A stretch of DNA of 64,000 nt from Dastarcus helophoroides (taxonomy: Eukaryota > Arthropoda > Insecta > Coleoptera > Bothrideridae): positions 40,723,435-40,787,434 of the forward strand of contig CM053325.1 in assembly GCA_028583605.1 (NCBI GenBank), written 5' to 3'. The translations under genes were made by a program, and so were the position numbers. Below the pieces are notes generated by a model. It had not been told where the DNA came from. It did no database searches and saw only the letters and a list, made by a program, of their open reading frames with translations. Positions within the stretch are counted from its first letter, which is position 1, and each line of letters opens with the position of its first letter. Below are positions 1-13,800 of the stretch, piece after piece.

Positions 1-594
1 GAGGGTTTTCACATTTTTGATTACAAAAAATACAATAATCTTCATTGTTACATTTTTGGACTATTTCCTTTTATCATTTACATTGTTATAAACATTTTGA
101 ATAATTTGGAAATTATTTATAACTTTTTATACTATCATTGGGTAATGCTGAGTGTTGGAAATTGCCCCAACCCAGTTCGTTTGCACTCTTTATAGTAGAA
201 AATTAAAATAAAATTTTAAATTTGGGGACAGATTTCATTATGTCGCCATTCATAATACGACCTTTGAATAAGGTACCTGCGACAAATAAAGTCCGGGGGC
301 GAGTTTTTACGTTAACCGTAATGGTAGAAATCTATACTTACGTATATTATTTCCTTTTTAGGTACGCTATTAATAAACAGATAACAATCCCCGCAAAAGT
401 TTATAATTTTGGAGGAAAAAATTTAAACTTGTTGCCCAATGTTTTTATGTAAGCATTTACTAAATTTGCGATGCAAAAGGGTAATTTTTTTGATGTTCCG
501 AAGCATTTGGCAGACCTACGTTTTGAGCGCAAGATAATAGTTCATAAGTGTACTATTAGCTGAAAAATCAGATCTTCATTTATTACTCCTTATA
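1..594. other. AT-rich sequence without a recognisable gene
   Basis: No coding exon or repeat structure was recognised. A 76-codon open frame at 222-452 has no recognisable features. The stretch lies downstream of the last visible NBR1 exon and is probably NBR1 intron. Confidence 0.4.
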
Positions 595-1670
595 CAGGGT
601 GATTCCGAGGTAAGGGCCAAAATTCATGGGTAGATTCCTGAGGTAAAAATATTACGATTTAGCTGAACTTATCTTAGGCCAAAAGTTAATAGTTAAAGAG
701 ATACAAAGTGTTAAATGCTAATAACTCTGCAAAATTTTGGAATTTGGGCTTTTTTGAGTCGAAGAATTTAAATCCTTTTTCAGTTAAGTTATACTTCATA
801 GAGGGCGTCACCTGCGATAGATTGAGAATTGTTGCGCGCTATTGGTTCGGAGATTAATATTGCGTGAATGATGAATTGTACAGTATGTTAAAAACGACGT
901 AACTATTTTTTACGTTTAGATATCTTATTTTTGGTATTAAATTCTTATTTGCCAACATTTTCTACACAAAAAGTTATACTTTATGAAAGTGGCTATCTTA
1001 AACAGTTTTCGAGATATTTGGCTTTGAAGCTTTCAATGGTATAGTTAAATTGATTAAAATAATTTAGTGGTCCCGAGGTAATGGGCCAAAATGCATAGGT
1101 AGCTTACCAAGGTAAAAATATTACGATGTAGCCATACTTAGCTTAGTCGAAAATTGGACAGTTAAAGAGATACAGGGTGCTTTTTATTTATTTCTTAATA
1201 AATGCTAATAACTCTGCAAAATTTTGGTGTTTGTGCTTTTTTGAGTATACTCTTTTACTGTTGATTGCAATTATTAATTCTATTATAAACCCTTGTTTTT
1301 GACATATCCAATGTATTTAAATTTATTTCAACTATGGGCATTGGAAGTTTCAGTCAAATATCTTAAAAACGGTGCAAGATGGCTACTACCATAAAGTATA
1401 CCTTTTTTGTGTAAAAAAAAAATTGCAAAATCAGAATCTGGTATCAAAAAAAATATTTCTTAACATAGAAAAAGTTATGTGGTTCTTAACTTACTCAAAA
1501 AATCGCAGGTGGCGCCATCTATGAAGTACAATTAAACTGAAAACGGATTTAAATTTCTGCAGTCCAAAATTTTCTCAATAAATGCTAATAAAATAAGTTT
1601 AGCTAAATCGTAATATTTTTGCCACAGGAATCTACAAATGAAATTAGGTCACTACCTCGGGACCACCCTG
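595..1670. mobile_element. Foldback element with TA target duplication
   Basis: The left end reads CAGGGTGATTCCGAGGTAAG and the right end is its near inverted copy, ending CTACCTCGGGACCACCCTG. TA flanks both ends (593-594 and 1671-1672), as expected for Tc1/mariner-type transposition. The inverted arms run about 90 bases, through the sequence AAAATATTACGAT. A third, internal direct copy of the terminal block starts near 1069 (GGTCCCGAGGTAATGGGCC), so the interior is itself duplicated. No transposase is encoded. Confidence 0.75.
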
Positions 1671-4460
1671 TAGATTATTCAACGTAATCACCAACTTCGC
1701 ATTTCAGAAATAAGGCCATCATCTGTTGTTCTCGGGGCCTTATTTTTTGGTGCAGAATCCAGGTTCCTTTTAAGTTATTATGGAGAAAGTTTGTTGCAAT
1801 ATTTCCGCATAAATGCAACGTAGAGGACTATGAGGTAACGCTGTAAAAGTTGTACAAAATAGATTATCACAACAACAAAAAAAGTGTTACTCTCTTATGT
1901 GTGTTTCTGATGCTGGAAACGTGAAGCAGCAAATTATTGTATTTAAAAGTATATACATTTAAAGTCTGAATTTGAAAACAATTTTGTACCTGACCCGACC
2001 AGACAAAGGAATTACTAAATCAAGGCTAAAATTTTCACAAAGGTTTTGTCCAAATGCATGACCCATGAAAATAATATAGATTTAATGCAGCTGGATTTAC
2101 CTATACGATGAATCAGCATCCTTTTCTCAGAATTTGCTCAAAATAATTCACCCAACTGAGTGCTCTGAAATTCAACTAAGGCCACATTGCAACGAATTAA
2201 TTGATTTAGAAGATTCCAGCGAAGATCTTCCGCTAGCTCTGGCTGTAGAGAAACGTCAAACAAGTCAACACAAAATCTCTTTCAAGTTACAGCAAACACC
2301 AGACGCGTTTGAATCAAATCTGTTGGAGATAAAGAAAAATGAAGATGAACCTGTTCATCCATCAACTCTTACATCCAAACGTAAGAAAATTAAATATCCT
2401 GGAGACCATCAAAGTAACTCTTCATCGAATGCAACATCAAGCGAGTCGTTGTATTGTTTATTATGCCAAAATGACTTAATGTATTATATTTCAAATATGG
2501 GATCATGAGGAATGTTAGGGTAATGCAGCTACATACGATGAAATATACATTTGTCCCAACTGTGAAAAGAATTAGGCCGTATAACGTTCAGGGGTAGAAT
2601 TGAAGTCCATTTGCATCACTAACTATATACATAGAAATTTTTTACATTTTTCAGTTTTTTCAACCAAATTCTGTTCTATTATTGCAAACAACCTATTTTA
2701 TCTTGTAGCATGCAAATATTTCGTAATTGTTATATTTTTAGGAAAATAAAAATTATTTTCCCCTAACCGCGCCTTATTTGTCGCAGGTACCTTAGTAAAT
2801 ATTTATGTCTGCAAATGTGGAATTAGAACTATTTATAGAAACCAAGCTATATTAAGTTTAATTTACGAAAAAATTACATCGCAAGCAAAAAAATTTTTTA
2901 AAAATTCATAGCTTGAATAATGTGTACAGTACCTCATTCCGTTTGTAGTATGGTATAAGATATGAAATGATTTATAAGATGAAGCTGAGCAAAAAGATGT
3001 CACATATATCTCTAACACAGTACAATCCCGATTACCAAACATCCGTATTTACCCTGCTTTCCCCTATCGTCAACCGGAGAATTTATTAGGTTTGAGTTGG
3101 GCATGCCAAACTAACGATATTTAACAAGATCAAAACCGACATTTGTTCCCAAACTCTGAATTTGATAAATGTTCAAACCTATTAGTCTATGCATTAAAAT
3201 TCAGAAAATAAAACTGCAGATCGGAATGTCTATTGAGAATTATAAGTAGAACTTTCCACAGAAGCAGGTGATAATTCCTTTGCATGACGTTGTTTTAGTT
3301 TAATCACTTATTGTTATTATCAAATAGTTCTTTATTTTCTTGTGTTTAACCTTGATTTGCAACCTGTTTTACTTATTTTTAGAAAATAAATAAAAATTTC
3401 GTTTTTACGCATTTGTTTTAATTACAAACTACATTTCTTAGGAACAAATTTCGGTGCCGCCAAAAATAACTACTCTTGGGCATTTTTTGAAATTTCCAAA
3501 TAATTGAACTTCCTATACAAAGAATAACGAAAATAATGTCATCTTCAATGATTCAAGATCCAGCAGGAATTTTTATAACTTTCTCTCATATACCCACAAA
3601 TAAAAAAGAACCCCTCTTCAGTACTCTATCTTGGGACACTGCATTATTATAATAAATACCAGTTTTTTATAAAGATGGTAAAAGTCCTTTAATGCAAAAA
3701 ATAAAAATTTGGTATGTATGTGTGTATGTATTTACAAAGAATATCATTTTTAATTGCAATTATTTAATATTTGATGTGGTCAATCGTCTTCAAATTTTAA
3801 TACATCGTGCATTTATTTATTCAAAATTTTGAAAATTCCCTAAATTTTTTCGTTTATGAGATAACTAACTGCATTAAGCAAACAGTACGATGTATCCTTT
3901 TCATGTGCTTTTGACTCTAGCAGTATCGACAGTATTATGTTAAATACGTTTAATATATTTTGTTTTCAAAAAATCCCGATAATAACAAAAAAATCCAAGT
4001 GCTTACTCTGCGTTTAACAATGTAGATCTTTCAATACTTGTAGCTTTTAAATAACATTTAGATATAATATGGCAAATACCACTAAACAACTATTACCTAT
4101 TTCTAAAACTTTGTCTTTCATCTGCTTTAAATAATTTGAATGTAATTATATTTACAATTCAGATTACTTTTACTAGACCAAATTTGGGCAAAGAATTATT
4201 TATGACTTAATGGCCTAGTTTACTGTTCAAAATTCTAGGATGTAAAGTTTTCTAAAATATATTCACTGTGATATTTAAATACTCTTTTTTATTTTATATG
4301 ATAATAAATAAAAATAATATTGCAACTTATTTTAAAACCACATAAAAATGTTTTCATTATTATGCATTTTTTTTAACAACTGGAAATAGTATTGAAAGTA
4401 ATATAAACACTAATTCTTCAAGAAAATAATAAATGAATGAAATATAAATATGATACTAAC
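1671..4460. other. Non-coding stretch, probably NBR1 intron, with old repeat fragments
   Basis: Apart from the weak open frame at 2137-2508 nothing coding was recognised. The sequence CAGTACAATCCCGATTACC near 3018 resembles the termini of pogo/Tigger elements, but no partner end was found. I looked on the minus strand for a UBA-type last NBR1 exon and did not see one. Confidence 0.35.
2137..2508 (+). pseudogene. Unidentified open reading frame, possible transposon-gene remnant
   Basis: This is about 123 codons without an ATG at its beginning. The product is polar, with acidic and serine-rich stretches, a basic KRKKIKY patch and a CLLCQ pair of cysteines near the end. It looks like the linker or C-terminal part of a nuclear or transposase-derived protein, but no family was recognised. 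It stops at a TGA with no obvious splice site. It could be a chance open frame. Confidence 0.2.
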
Positions 4461-4891
4461 CTCAGGTTTCGGAACAATCATGTTAATTACAGACCTTGCT
4501 GTGTTAATAGCCGAAGAAGCTACATTAACCGCTCCAGTAACCAAGGGCAATATATGACCAGGAGAATGTTCAACCGGTCTCTGGGAACGGCTTTCAGAAC
4601 GGCTATCGTTTGGGTTGGTATAAATAGGATTTGTATTTGTTGTTGCACAGAAACTTTGCATATCTGTTTGCTGTTGACTGACGACACTAGCAGCTGCTTC
4701 AGCATTAAATGTTCTTAGCTCTGGCGGTGTCTGTTGGTAATTTGGGATAAATTGGGTCGATGGTCTATCAAATGGATCAGTGGTGTACTGATTAATTCCG
4801 TCAGACTGCACATTCTCCGTATTTGCCACTTTATCATAGAATTCACATCTCACTCCAGCAGAGTTAGAATTTGCAAAGGCGTACTGAGTAT
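4461..4891 (-). CDS. Nbr1: NBR1 exon 8 (last exon in window)
   Basis: The acceptor is TTTTTTTAG and the exon is 431 bases. It ends with an alanine/valine-rich amphipathic stretch (VTGAVNVASSAINTARSVI) and then VPKPE at a GTTAGT donor. Without splicing, the frame would read on to a stop at 4410 through sequence that looks intronic. Confidence 0.75.
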
Positions 4892-7800
4892 CTAAAAAAA
4901 ATATTTTATTTTAATCTAATGTTACATTTTCATTAAAAAAAAGCTGAATAAAATGTAAAGCAATATATTGAGTTGGGTAATACGTAATGTTCTTTATTTT
5001 AATCTAGGATATTTTATTTTTAAGTCTAGATTTATCAACTGGCTAGTTGGTGATATATTTGTCATCTTTATTTATGACTTTCAAACGTCCAACAAGTTTC
5101 TTGATGTATCTTATTTAGAGATCCTTCTGTATTGACTTGAAAAACGCATCCAATCAAACTTTTAATGTACTTAACGCGAAGACCATTCACGGGCCTTTTG
5201 TTTATTCATTGCATCATTTCCATAGCACTTTTCTTCTCTCGATTAAAAACAAAAAGGAACAAATGCTGAAAATGATCAATATCAATTTGATATTCGATTT
5301 CAAATGAATTCATATAAATTACATTTACTCTCTAATTTTATGTCAATATTTCAATTTGAATAAAACGGATGTTTTACTTATTACCCAACCCAATAAAAAC
5401 TTTATTTTTATATACAATTAGCTGCTAAGCAGGCTGTAACAAATTCGCAGTCAGAGTTTGAAAAGTTACACAAAAAAGAAATAAAAATTAAAGGGCCATA
5501 TTTAAAATAACGTCCTTGTTGATGGTAGCGAAAGGACGAAAACACTAATAAAAAAAACCTTTTATTCTATCTTGTAAGGGATAAAAATCAGCAATAAAAA
5601 GGTGTTTTAGTATTTCGATTACTCTTCAAATAACGCCAAGAAATAATAAAAACCAAAATTCAAAAATTTACTTTTTTCAAAAACCTTGAAAATAGCAAGA
5701 GATATTTTCTCACTCATTTACAACCAGGTTACATACGATGAAAGTGATCTTTGTGACGATGTAACTTTTAGCATAATAAATATCAAAAATCATCTTTTTA
5801 AACAAATTGCAATTAGTTTAATTATTAACATTGATGTTCGAATTTAAAATGTTCTTTCTTTAAATGTTCTTTAAATTGAGTAATGTCGATTCAAATAAAG
5901 CTTACCTAGGATTTTATCAATTTTGCATGACCCTAACTCAATGAGCAGGTTTTACACGCTTAAAATGTTTTGTCCCTGATTCAAGAAAATGTCCCGTGTC
6001 AAACTGCAGTAAAAAAAACTGCCTGTTATTTAAAAAAATTAACAAATAATTAACTCGACGTAATCCATGATTCAAAATTGATAGAGATTGGTCAAATTTC
6101 ACAAACTTTGAAAGTCCTTAACTCAGAAAGTATGTTTTGAAACAACTTTGGAGGAAAGAGTTACGCTAACTTTTAATGATATTTTGTTTTCCAAATTGAT
6201 CAAAAACACTCAATAGAACTTGAAAAAGTGGAAAATTATATGTACCGGGTGGCCAACTAAGAAAGGACGCCGGCTATATCTCAGCAACGAATCACTTTAC
6301 AGCTTTGGGAAAAAATTCTAATGAGAAAAGTGGCCCTGAAAAATCGCTGGAAAATATTTTTGAAGTTCTAAAATGACCGCTAGGACTATATAGAAAATTA
6401 CGATTTTCTCGAAATTTTGCTTAATTGAAGTATATTAAAATTACATTCATTGTAATTCTGGAGTAATTTCGATTTGTTTTTGTTTTACACTTTTTGTTCT
6501 ATCTGTAAAAATAAAGTGGTGGGGAGACGTCGAAAAAAAATTTTTTTTAAATGCCATTTACTTCAGTTAACCTTAATGAAATTTAACAAATTTAGTCTCT
6601 ATAGAAAGAGTGTTATTTAGTCTATCGACGGCACTTTCATATGTTTTTATTTTAAAATTATTGTTGCTGCTACAACGCGTTATATAAAATGGTAACAAAT
6701 TTCGTGGTTTTTCTAAAAAAAATAAAAATTTTTTCCCAAAGCTGTGGAGTGATTCGTTGCTGAGATATAGCTGGCGTCCTTTCTTAGTTGGCCACACGGT
6801 ACATGGCCGTACTAATAGACGAATGATGTAATGAAGAGTCGCAATAGGTGCGCGAGTGGACTAAACCTATATGCAAGGTGATTCTATTTTATAGTCCAAA
6901 ATAAGACGAGAAGTCTACATATGCTTATGTCGTAAAACGCTTCGTTTCCGAGTTACAGGGTGTGAAAGGTTAGTTCTTGATTATAGTTTTTAATTAATAG
7001 TTGCGAAACGTGTTCAGATAATAGAATGAAATTCGGCGGTACCACCCTTTCCAAAATTATAAGAATTAATTTATACAATTTAACCAGTGGCGGGTATATC
7101 TAGGAAGCGGTGCTTAAAACGTGCGTTATTTATTTTGTGTGCACTTTTATCGCAATTTCGTAACAAAAATATAAATGACAAACGTATATACATAAAAAGG
7201 TACTCTCACTGAAATTCTATACTGTCAGCAGTTTTCGAGTAACATGCATTTTTATATCGCGATACATTAAAAAACGCTTACCCAAAAATATCGGATGTAA
7301 CAGATAATTGACATGGAAATAAAAAATAATAATAATAATAATAATAAATAGCATTTCCATGTTTTCTTGTCAACGGTTCAGCAATTTCTGTAAATAAAAG
7401 CTAATGTTTTTAAATTTGATATTTGTTAAATATTTACGAAACATTTTTTTATTTAAATATTAGTTAAAGTTAAAAATAATTTGTTTATACAGTACATTTT
7501 ACTCAAAAACCGCTTACAATATCGAATTTCAGTAAGAGTACCTTTTTTATGTAAAATCGTTTGTAGTTAATATTTTTGTTACGAAACTGCGACAAAAGGG
7601 CATACAAAATAAATAAGGCACGTTTTAAGCACCGCCCCATAGTAAAGTAAAAAGTGTCCAACCCTTGCAGTGAGCGAGTTTTTAGCAAGTGAAAACATTC
7701 CTGTAGCTCCTCAGTCATTCTCTATGTTTGAATTTTCCGCCATTTTTTGCACGTGTAACGTTATCCCCGCTACTTCTAAGTACTCTACTAATCCCATTAA

Positions 7801-10800
7801 CTCGCCACGCTTTTGGGTTTTTCTCAATATTAAAAAAAAGACGCCACTTTGGAAATTGAAAAGTACATGCTTTTCATTTAATTTCCTACATCTCACTCCG
7901 ATGAAGATTGGAAAAACATCTCAACACTTTGACTTCCAAATGGAATTATTCTGAAGGAGGCAACGTTGAATTTGTATTTCAAATAAAAAATATATATAAA
8001 ACATGGGTCTTATTGCTTTATTTAGACACCTCAGACTCTTGCTGTTAACATTTCTCTTAATTCTGAGCAATACAGTCTCTTGCATTTTAAAAATTAATTC
8101 TAAAAACTACTTACGGAGCAAAATGATATTCATTTATAAAACTTAGTAAATAATAAGGAGCTTTTAACATGCTACTATAAATTAAGATATACTTACGCGA
8201 ATTTCTCCAAGAATAAGGTGCAGTACCTTGATTAGCATCTACATACATTTGAGTCGGATAAACCACTTCGAAACCTGGGCAATTTTGCGGAAATATAAAT
8301 AGACGAGAATTATTTCCTTCCAAATCACTGAAATTTGACGTGGAAGATATAAACTGATAGGTGTTTACATCATTTTGCAGGTAAGATACACAATTTGGCT
8401 GCTCTCCATTTGCATTTCCCGTGAATCCATGTCTTATAGACGTTACTGGGGAAACAGACGCAACAGATTCTTTGGTTATTTCAGATTTAGATATCTGTGG
8501 CTCATTTATATCACCAATACTGTCAATGTGCAATGGATGTCTTTGAGATTCAGTCAATGAATCTAAAGTAATCAATGGTTCAGATTGACAAACTTCTGGT
8601 GTATTAGATGGCTGCTGTTCCTTAATTTCACTGCTAGGATTACTTTCTACGTTTGAATGAGTTTTTTTAGGGGAAGGCGCTTCTTCGGCAACATCTAGGT
8701 AATCGGATCTCAAATACTTCTTTGGAATTGGAAATTTTTGTCCATCAACAAGTATAAATGCATATCCTGAAATGCAGAACAGTGGTAGTTCATTTTAATT
8801 CTAAAGAAGCAAAGTTCATTCAGCATCAACTTTTAGAAAACGTTACCTTTCCTGTGACACAAAGACCATAAAATACAAAGGTACTACAACATTTCTCGCA
8901 CTATATCGAAAAACAAAATTTTCCAATTCAGCACATAAAATGTTTTCATTCCTCTGACGATAGTTTGCGTTATGTGCAAAATATATAAAATTAGTAAAGT
9001 AATTTATAAATGCATTTGCAAGGTTGTGCTATTTTAATTCAGGAGACCAAAGTGCGCCCGCGAACCAATGCGGACTGCGAGACCATTTTATTTGACCCCC
9101 GAATTTTCGACCCAAATCAATACGATTTTTCAACATTATACCATGTCTTTCTTAAAAAACCGTCACATGCAAGCGCCACATTTCCAGTTTTAATTGAAAT
9201 ACTGGTAGTTTTTTCCCCGAAATTTCTAAACTTAAATTGATTGACATGATTTTTATTCCCGAAATTTAAACCTTGAACTTCAAATCTATAGTTTAAACTA
9301 ACAATTTTTATTATTACCATTTTATTATAATATTATTGTGATTATTATTAATCACCGTTTCCAATTAATTATAAGTTGTAAAAACTTTAATGTGTGCTAG
9401 ACTGTCAGAACAATACCAAATGATCATGTCTTATTTTCATGACCAAATTAATAAAACAAATCCTATTGCGTCACATAATATTATTGACAAGTATTATGCC
9501 AAGTTGTCGGCAAGATTAGATGGTGGCGTTAACCGCCAGGTTGGAAAGTGTGTTTATTGATTTTAGTCAATAATTCGGCAACCGTTTAAGTTAAAACACA
9601 ATTGAAGAAACCACTCCTTATACAACGTGAGCATAGGCTATGAGAGGATCGAAAATCAGCTCCTAAATTTTTACATGGAAATTTTTTGAAAAGTCAACAT
9701 TTTCTAAGTCAGAAGTTTAAAAAACAATTGGAAAACTTTAAGATTTTTCTAAAAAGTCGAAGTTTTGACAAAAATTACAATTTGAATAAAGTGGAGATTT
9801 TTAAATAGCCAACTTTTTTTGTCGAGATTCACGAGTCAAAATTTAAAGAAAAAGTTGAAATTTGGAAGTCAAGATGGGAATTTGAAAAGTGGAATTTTGC
9901 AATTTTTAAAAGAAGTCGAAATTTACAAAAATGTCAGGATTTAGTGAATCTTTTGTAATGTCGAAATTTTCAAAATATTTTTCAGAATATTTTTCAAAAA
10001 AGGTGCAAGTCAATTTTGAGAATTAGCAGAAATTTTGAAAAAGATTAAAATGTTCAAAATGTCGAAATTTTCAAAATAATTTTCAGAATATTTTTCAGAA
10101 AAAGTGCAAGTCAATTTTGAGAATTAACAGAAATTTTGAATAAGATTAAAATGTTCAAAATTTCGAAATTTTGAAAAAAATTGAAATTCTGAAAGGAGGA
10201 AATTTTTAAATGTTGCCGAAGTTAAAAAAACAATACGAAATTTTCAATTACAAAAAGATGCAAATTTTCAAAAGTTGAATTAAAAAATTGACATTTAAAA
10301 AAAACTTGCATTGAAATTTCATAATTTTTGAAAATTTTGACTTTTCAAAAATTTCGACTTCAAAATTTTGTTTTGTTTTTGAATTTGACTTTTTGTAAAT
10401 TTTTACTTTTAAAATTTCCTCTACTTTTTTAAATTTCCACTTTTTTGAAATATTAACTTTTTTTGAAAATTTGAACCCTTTCAAAATTTTGACTTTTTTT
10501 AAATTCTAACTAAAAATGTCCACTTTTTGAAAATTTCGACATTTCAAATTTCCCAATTTTTTCGATTTCACATTTTCATCGAAATTTCAACTTTTTATTA
10601 AATTTTAAGTTTTTAATTTTCTTATATTTTAAAAATTTTGGCCACTTGAACTAAAATTTTTTACTTAAAAAAAATTCAGATTCTTTTTAAAATTTTGACA
10701 TAAAAATGTTGATTCTTTATCGAAATGTCTACTTTTTAATTTGTGAATTATTTTAATAATTTCGAATTCTATTGGAAATTTCCACGTTTTGCTGATACAA

Positions 10801-13800
10801 TCCTACTTCACGGGAATTTGACTTGTAAATTTTAACTTTAAAACATTTTTATATGATTTGGACTTCTTTGAAAATTTTGTCTTTTTCGTTTTCTTGAAAA
10901 CTTTGCTTGTCAAATGTTGATTTAACAATGTTCTACTTTTTAAAAATTTCGACGTTCCAATATTTTCGTTTTTCTTCAAAATTCTGATTTATTTAAGGAT
11001 TCTTTATCAGAATGCGAACTTTTTCCAACATTTTGATTTATTTGGAAAATTTCTACTATTCTCGAAATGTTGACACTTGTAAATTTCGACTGTTACAAAA
11101 TTTTGTTTCTTGAAAAGTTCAATTATTTTGTAAATCTCGATTTTTTCTATAAATACTGATTTTTTGGAAATTTTGTATGTTTTGATTATTTTTTTCAATT
11201 TGGAATATTAAAAATTGCGAATTGTTCTAAATTTCGACTTCTTTTGAAAATTTCGACATTTTTTTCAAGCTTAATTACATTTTTTTTAATTGGCATTGAA
11301 AACTTTCCATTTGCCAAACATCCTTTGACTGTATGCAACGTCACGACTTAATACGAAACTAGATTATAATGCAGACTCTGTGTCAAACTTAAGGCTAATT
11401 TATATTATTTACTTTGGATGTACATCGCCAGTGATTCATCCGCAGTGAAAAATGTAAAAGTGGTTTTCGTCTGCATTTCATCCAAAGTGAACTGTGAACG
11501 CCACTCTTTACTTTGGATGAATTGAATGGATAATTCATTGAAAGTGAAGCGGCAGATAAAAGTCTACGCTCGTATTCATTGAAATGTCTCCATCCAGTGC
11601 GTGCCTAATTTTGACGTTTGTTCTTGACAGTATCAACCGTATCAACTATCAACATTGTGTAAAATGGCGTTTCCATGGAAGAACAAGCAAGTATAGACAA
11701 AAAGAGTGCCTGTGGAATATTAGGTATCAAGACCATCACAAAAAAACATACGAGAAAAAGCCTATAAGTCACTCCTTGAACTAAATTTGCCAAATTTATC
11801 GATCAACGACATAAAGGCGAAAATTAAAACAGTTTGTATGCGCTTCTGTACAGAGCTCGCGTTAATCGGAAAATCTGAAAAAAGCGGGACTCGAACTAAT
11901 GATGAGTACGTTAACTGCAAAAAAATAAGATGCGAGTTAAATAACTGAGTGAGATCAACATGTGTAAATAGATTATGTTTCATCTTTCATCTTCACCGTG
12001 GATGAATCACTGGCGATGTACATCCAAAGGGCAAAGGTCTAAATTTGCCTTTAGCTAGATGAAGAGAACTGATTATCTAAATCAACAGGAAATATCAGTG
12101 GCGCACCAAATCGGGAAATATCAACAAAAATTCATGTACCACTGCTAGCACACGAAGGTTTTAACGTGTCTTCTTTTTTAATTTAGACCACCCTGCACAT
12201 TAGCTTCCAATATCCCAGTATGAGGCGCACTTAAGTGGGACATATTGTATATTATTTTATCAACATTTTAATGTATTTTATTTTGAAATATGTATTATAA
12301 AATTGGAGACAGTGCGCAGTTATAAACCGTAAATGATAATGGAAACTTGTGTAAAAGCAACTTACCAGAATCATTTGTTGTGCCTTCTACTTCGTGAGAA
12401 ACAATAACCATATCAGTAGTGGTATCTGAACCAAAGTCTTCTTCGATTTTGCTGATAGATTCACTAGAAGAAGTGAAGGCTGCCCCAGTGTTATTATTGT
12501 TATCATCACTTTCCTGTACTGCTTCATGTTCTGCTTTGTCTGAGGAATCTTCAGCTGGAGCTGTGGTATTTGACGCCTGTGGCTGAACGTTATTAGGAAT
12601 TTTTACATTATCTATATTATGTGTATAATGTTCTGAAGCAGACTGGATTGGCAACTGCAACACACTTGCTTCTTTACTAGGAGCTCTAACGGTCGAATCT
12701 TCAATTTTTAAATCCAAGGTGGGTGGCATTGGAACCAAAATGAACTCATCACTATGTTCGTACAATTTATAGCAGTCGTTATCTGGCCCTGAAGTAACAC
12801 TTTGATTATCAGAATCAGAGCTAACATCGACATCATCAATGTTGAGTTTCTCAGCTAGTGCAGTAACATCGTCAGCCGCCTTTTTTAATTCATTAAATTT
12901 ATCATTATCCAATGGGAGAACTTTACTAACTACCAGGGGTTCGTTTGAAAGGTTTTGTTCAGGTTTTTCCGATTTAACATTTGCACGTAAATAAGGCAAT
13001 TCTGTCTCAAATTTGGGAACGAGATATTTGGATCTTAGAGATTCGTAGTGCTTTGTGAAAGCTTGAGCTTGAAGTTCTCCGTGATTAACAGGATCTACGA
13101 TTACTTGAAAACCTAGCCAATGACCAAATCTTCGTCCTTCATGATAAAAATACCAATAGCACTCATAACGTTTAGGAATCTCTAAAATAAAACAAAAAAG
13201 TTATTAACAGAGGGGAAGTGTATGTATTTTAAATGGAACAAACATTTTAGATATGCAAAAAAAAGTTGACGTCATAACTTAACTAAATAAAGAACCTACC
13301 TAAACAACTTCTTGACTAAATAATCACGGTGATTAACGTAGAACAGAGTTTCCTAAATCTTTTTGCCGTGGTACGTGCAGAATTTAATGCCTAAGAATAT
13401 TTCGTTGAGAAAACTATTGAATTCCAATTTTTAATAATCAGCTGTAACTTGTTTAAAACCCAATCGAAAAAAACAAAGAACCCTAATTAGCTGTTTTTTA
13501 ATGCCTTTTCATTGGTACATTATTTTTTTTCTCAAATAAACTAATTCGAAGAAAATTATGACAATTTTATTATTTCTAATGGACACCATATTGAATTATA
13601 TTTTATATCTAACAATTATATGTGACAATGGAACTACAACTGAATCTGTTCTAATATATTGTAAATTTTATGGGAAAGAACCATGGATTTTGAAGAAAAG
13701 AGTAGAAATTAAAGCAATTTTATTACTCTACCAGATAAAAGAAGCAGGAAATTCGAAGAAAATTCTAAGATATGGAATATCTCTGTGATAAAAGTTAGTT

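Larger units (their letters stand above)
4892..8196. other. NBR1 intron 7 with two inverted-repeat elements
   Basis: No exon was recognised. The intron holds a TIR element at 6241-6803 and a foldback at about 7100-7645, listed separately. The rest is AT-rich unique sequence. Confidence 0.5.
8767..12365. other. NBR1 intron 6 with satellite and Harbinger-like element
   Basis: No exon was recognised. It contains the degenerate satellite at 9660-11290 and the MADF-bearing element at 11392-12050. Around 8800-9650 the sequence is unremarkable. Confidence 0.5.

Noticed and set aside
4437..4718. Plus-strand frame opposite NBR1 exon 8
   Set aside because: Shadow of the minus-strand exon, which has splice sites and domain support.
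10248..11198. Lysine/phenylalanine-rich open frames
   Set aside because: They lie in the degenerate A/T satellite and reflect its composition.
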